Source: Sphingobium sp. (GTDB lineage: Bacteria; Pseudomonadota; Alphaproteobacteria; Sphingomonadales; Sphingomonadaceae). From it: a stretch of DNA of 5,224 bases. Within the stretch, counting starts at the first letter, position 1. Every line of letters starts with the position of its first letter. The notes under the pieces are model-generated. The model ran no database searches and was not told the origin of the DNA. It saw nothing but the letters and a program-made list of their open reading frames with translations. Below, piece after piece: positions 5,128-5,224 of the stretch. The stretch spans positions 1 to 5,224 of the forward strand of contig JAGVJS010000428.1 of NCBI GenBank assembly GCA_020051025.1, in the 5' to 3' direction. A program made the translations under genes and the position numbers.

Positions 5128-5224
5128 CTACCCCGCCAGTTTGCGCGCGCGCTCCCGCCAGGTGGTGGCGAGGACGGGCGTGGCGGCGAGGGTGCGGACG
5201 CCTTCGAGGTCGCTTTTGTGGCCG
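5128..5224 (-). CDS. Unrecognised protein, C-terminal 31 residues; 5' end outside the window
   Basis: On the minus strand the frame is open from the right edge (first whole codon ends at 5223) to TAG at 5130-5128. The peptide runs GHKSDLEGVRTLAATPV then LATTWRERARKLAG. Nearly every codon ends in G or C, the strong third-position bias of the coding sequence seen in rnr, which is the main reason to call it a real gene despite its short visible length. The tail is an amphipathic, Arg/Lys-rich helix. I do not recognise the family and assign no function. It converges on the membrane-protein gene with 46 bp between stops. Confidence 0.6.
   Translation of the reverse strand, partial: GHKSDLEGVRTLAATPVLATTWRERARKLAG

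Noticed and set aside
1..5224. CRISPR array, tRNA/rRNA, transposase, toxin-antitoxin or defence genes
   Set aside because: I looked on both strands and found no regular spacer repeats, no cloverleaf, and no matching protein motifs.

Overview
The window looks like chromosome from an alphaproteobacterium, most likely a sphingomonad (Sphingomonas/Sphingobium type). This rests on the high GC with strongly G/C-biased third codon positions, the style of the RNase R and universal stress protein sequences, and two palindromic repeat families that I associate with such genomes. The assignment is inference from hand reading; no search was run.

Layout from left to right. (1) The C-terminal part of a universal stress (UspA-family) protein, plus strand, ends at 281. 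(2) A perfect 13-bp hairpin (291-320) fills the gap between this gene and the convergent gene after it. (3) Ribonuclease R (rnr), minus strand, 2724 down to 337. It has a complete catalytic core but carries an in-frame palindromic repeat pair (REP/BIME-like, about 1446-1528) that adds a foreign peptide loop to its RNB domain. (4) A 76-bp divergent intergenic region with a possible shared -10 element; the rnr message may be leaderless. (5) A small cupin protein with a probable export signal, plus strand, 2801-3205. (6) A 367-bp gene-free, AT-richer stretch (3206-3572) with short repeated motifs. (7) A 502-residue polytopic membrane protein of the PTPS-related / GT-C-like type, plus strand, 3573-5081, with lower GC than rnr. 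(8) Imperfect inverted repeats between convergent stops, then the last 31 codons of an unrecognised minus-strand gene that runs off the right edge.

The genes do not form an obvious pathway or operon. RNase R (RNA decay) and the Usp protein (stress) are housekeeping or stress functions, the cupin is of unknown substrate, and the membrane protein probably acts in envelope glycan or lipid-linked sugar metabolism. I did not find a defence system, CRISPR array, tRNA, rRNA or intact transposon. The most interesting item is the repeat element captured as coding sequence inside an essential-type nuclease domain. Next are the start-site architecture of rnr and the repeat-bearing intergenic region upstream of the membrane protein.
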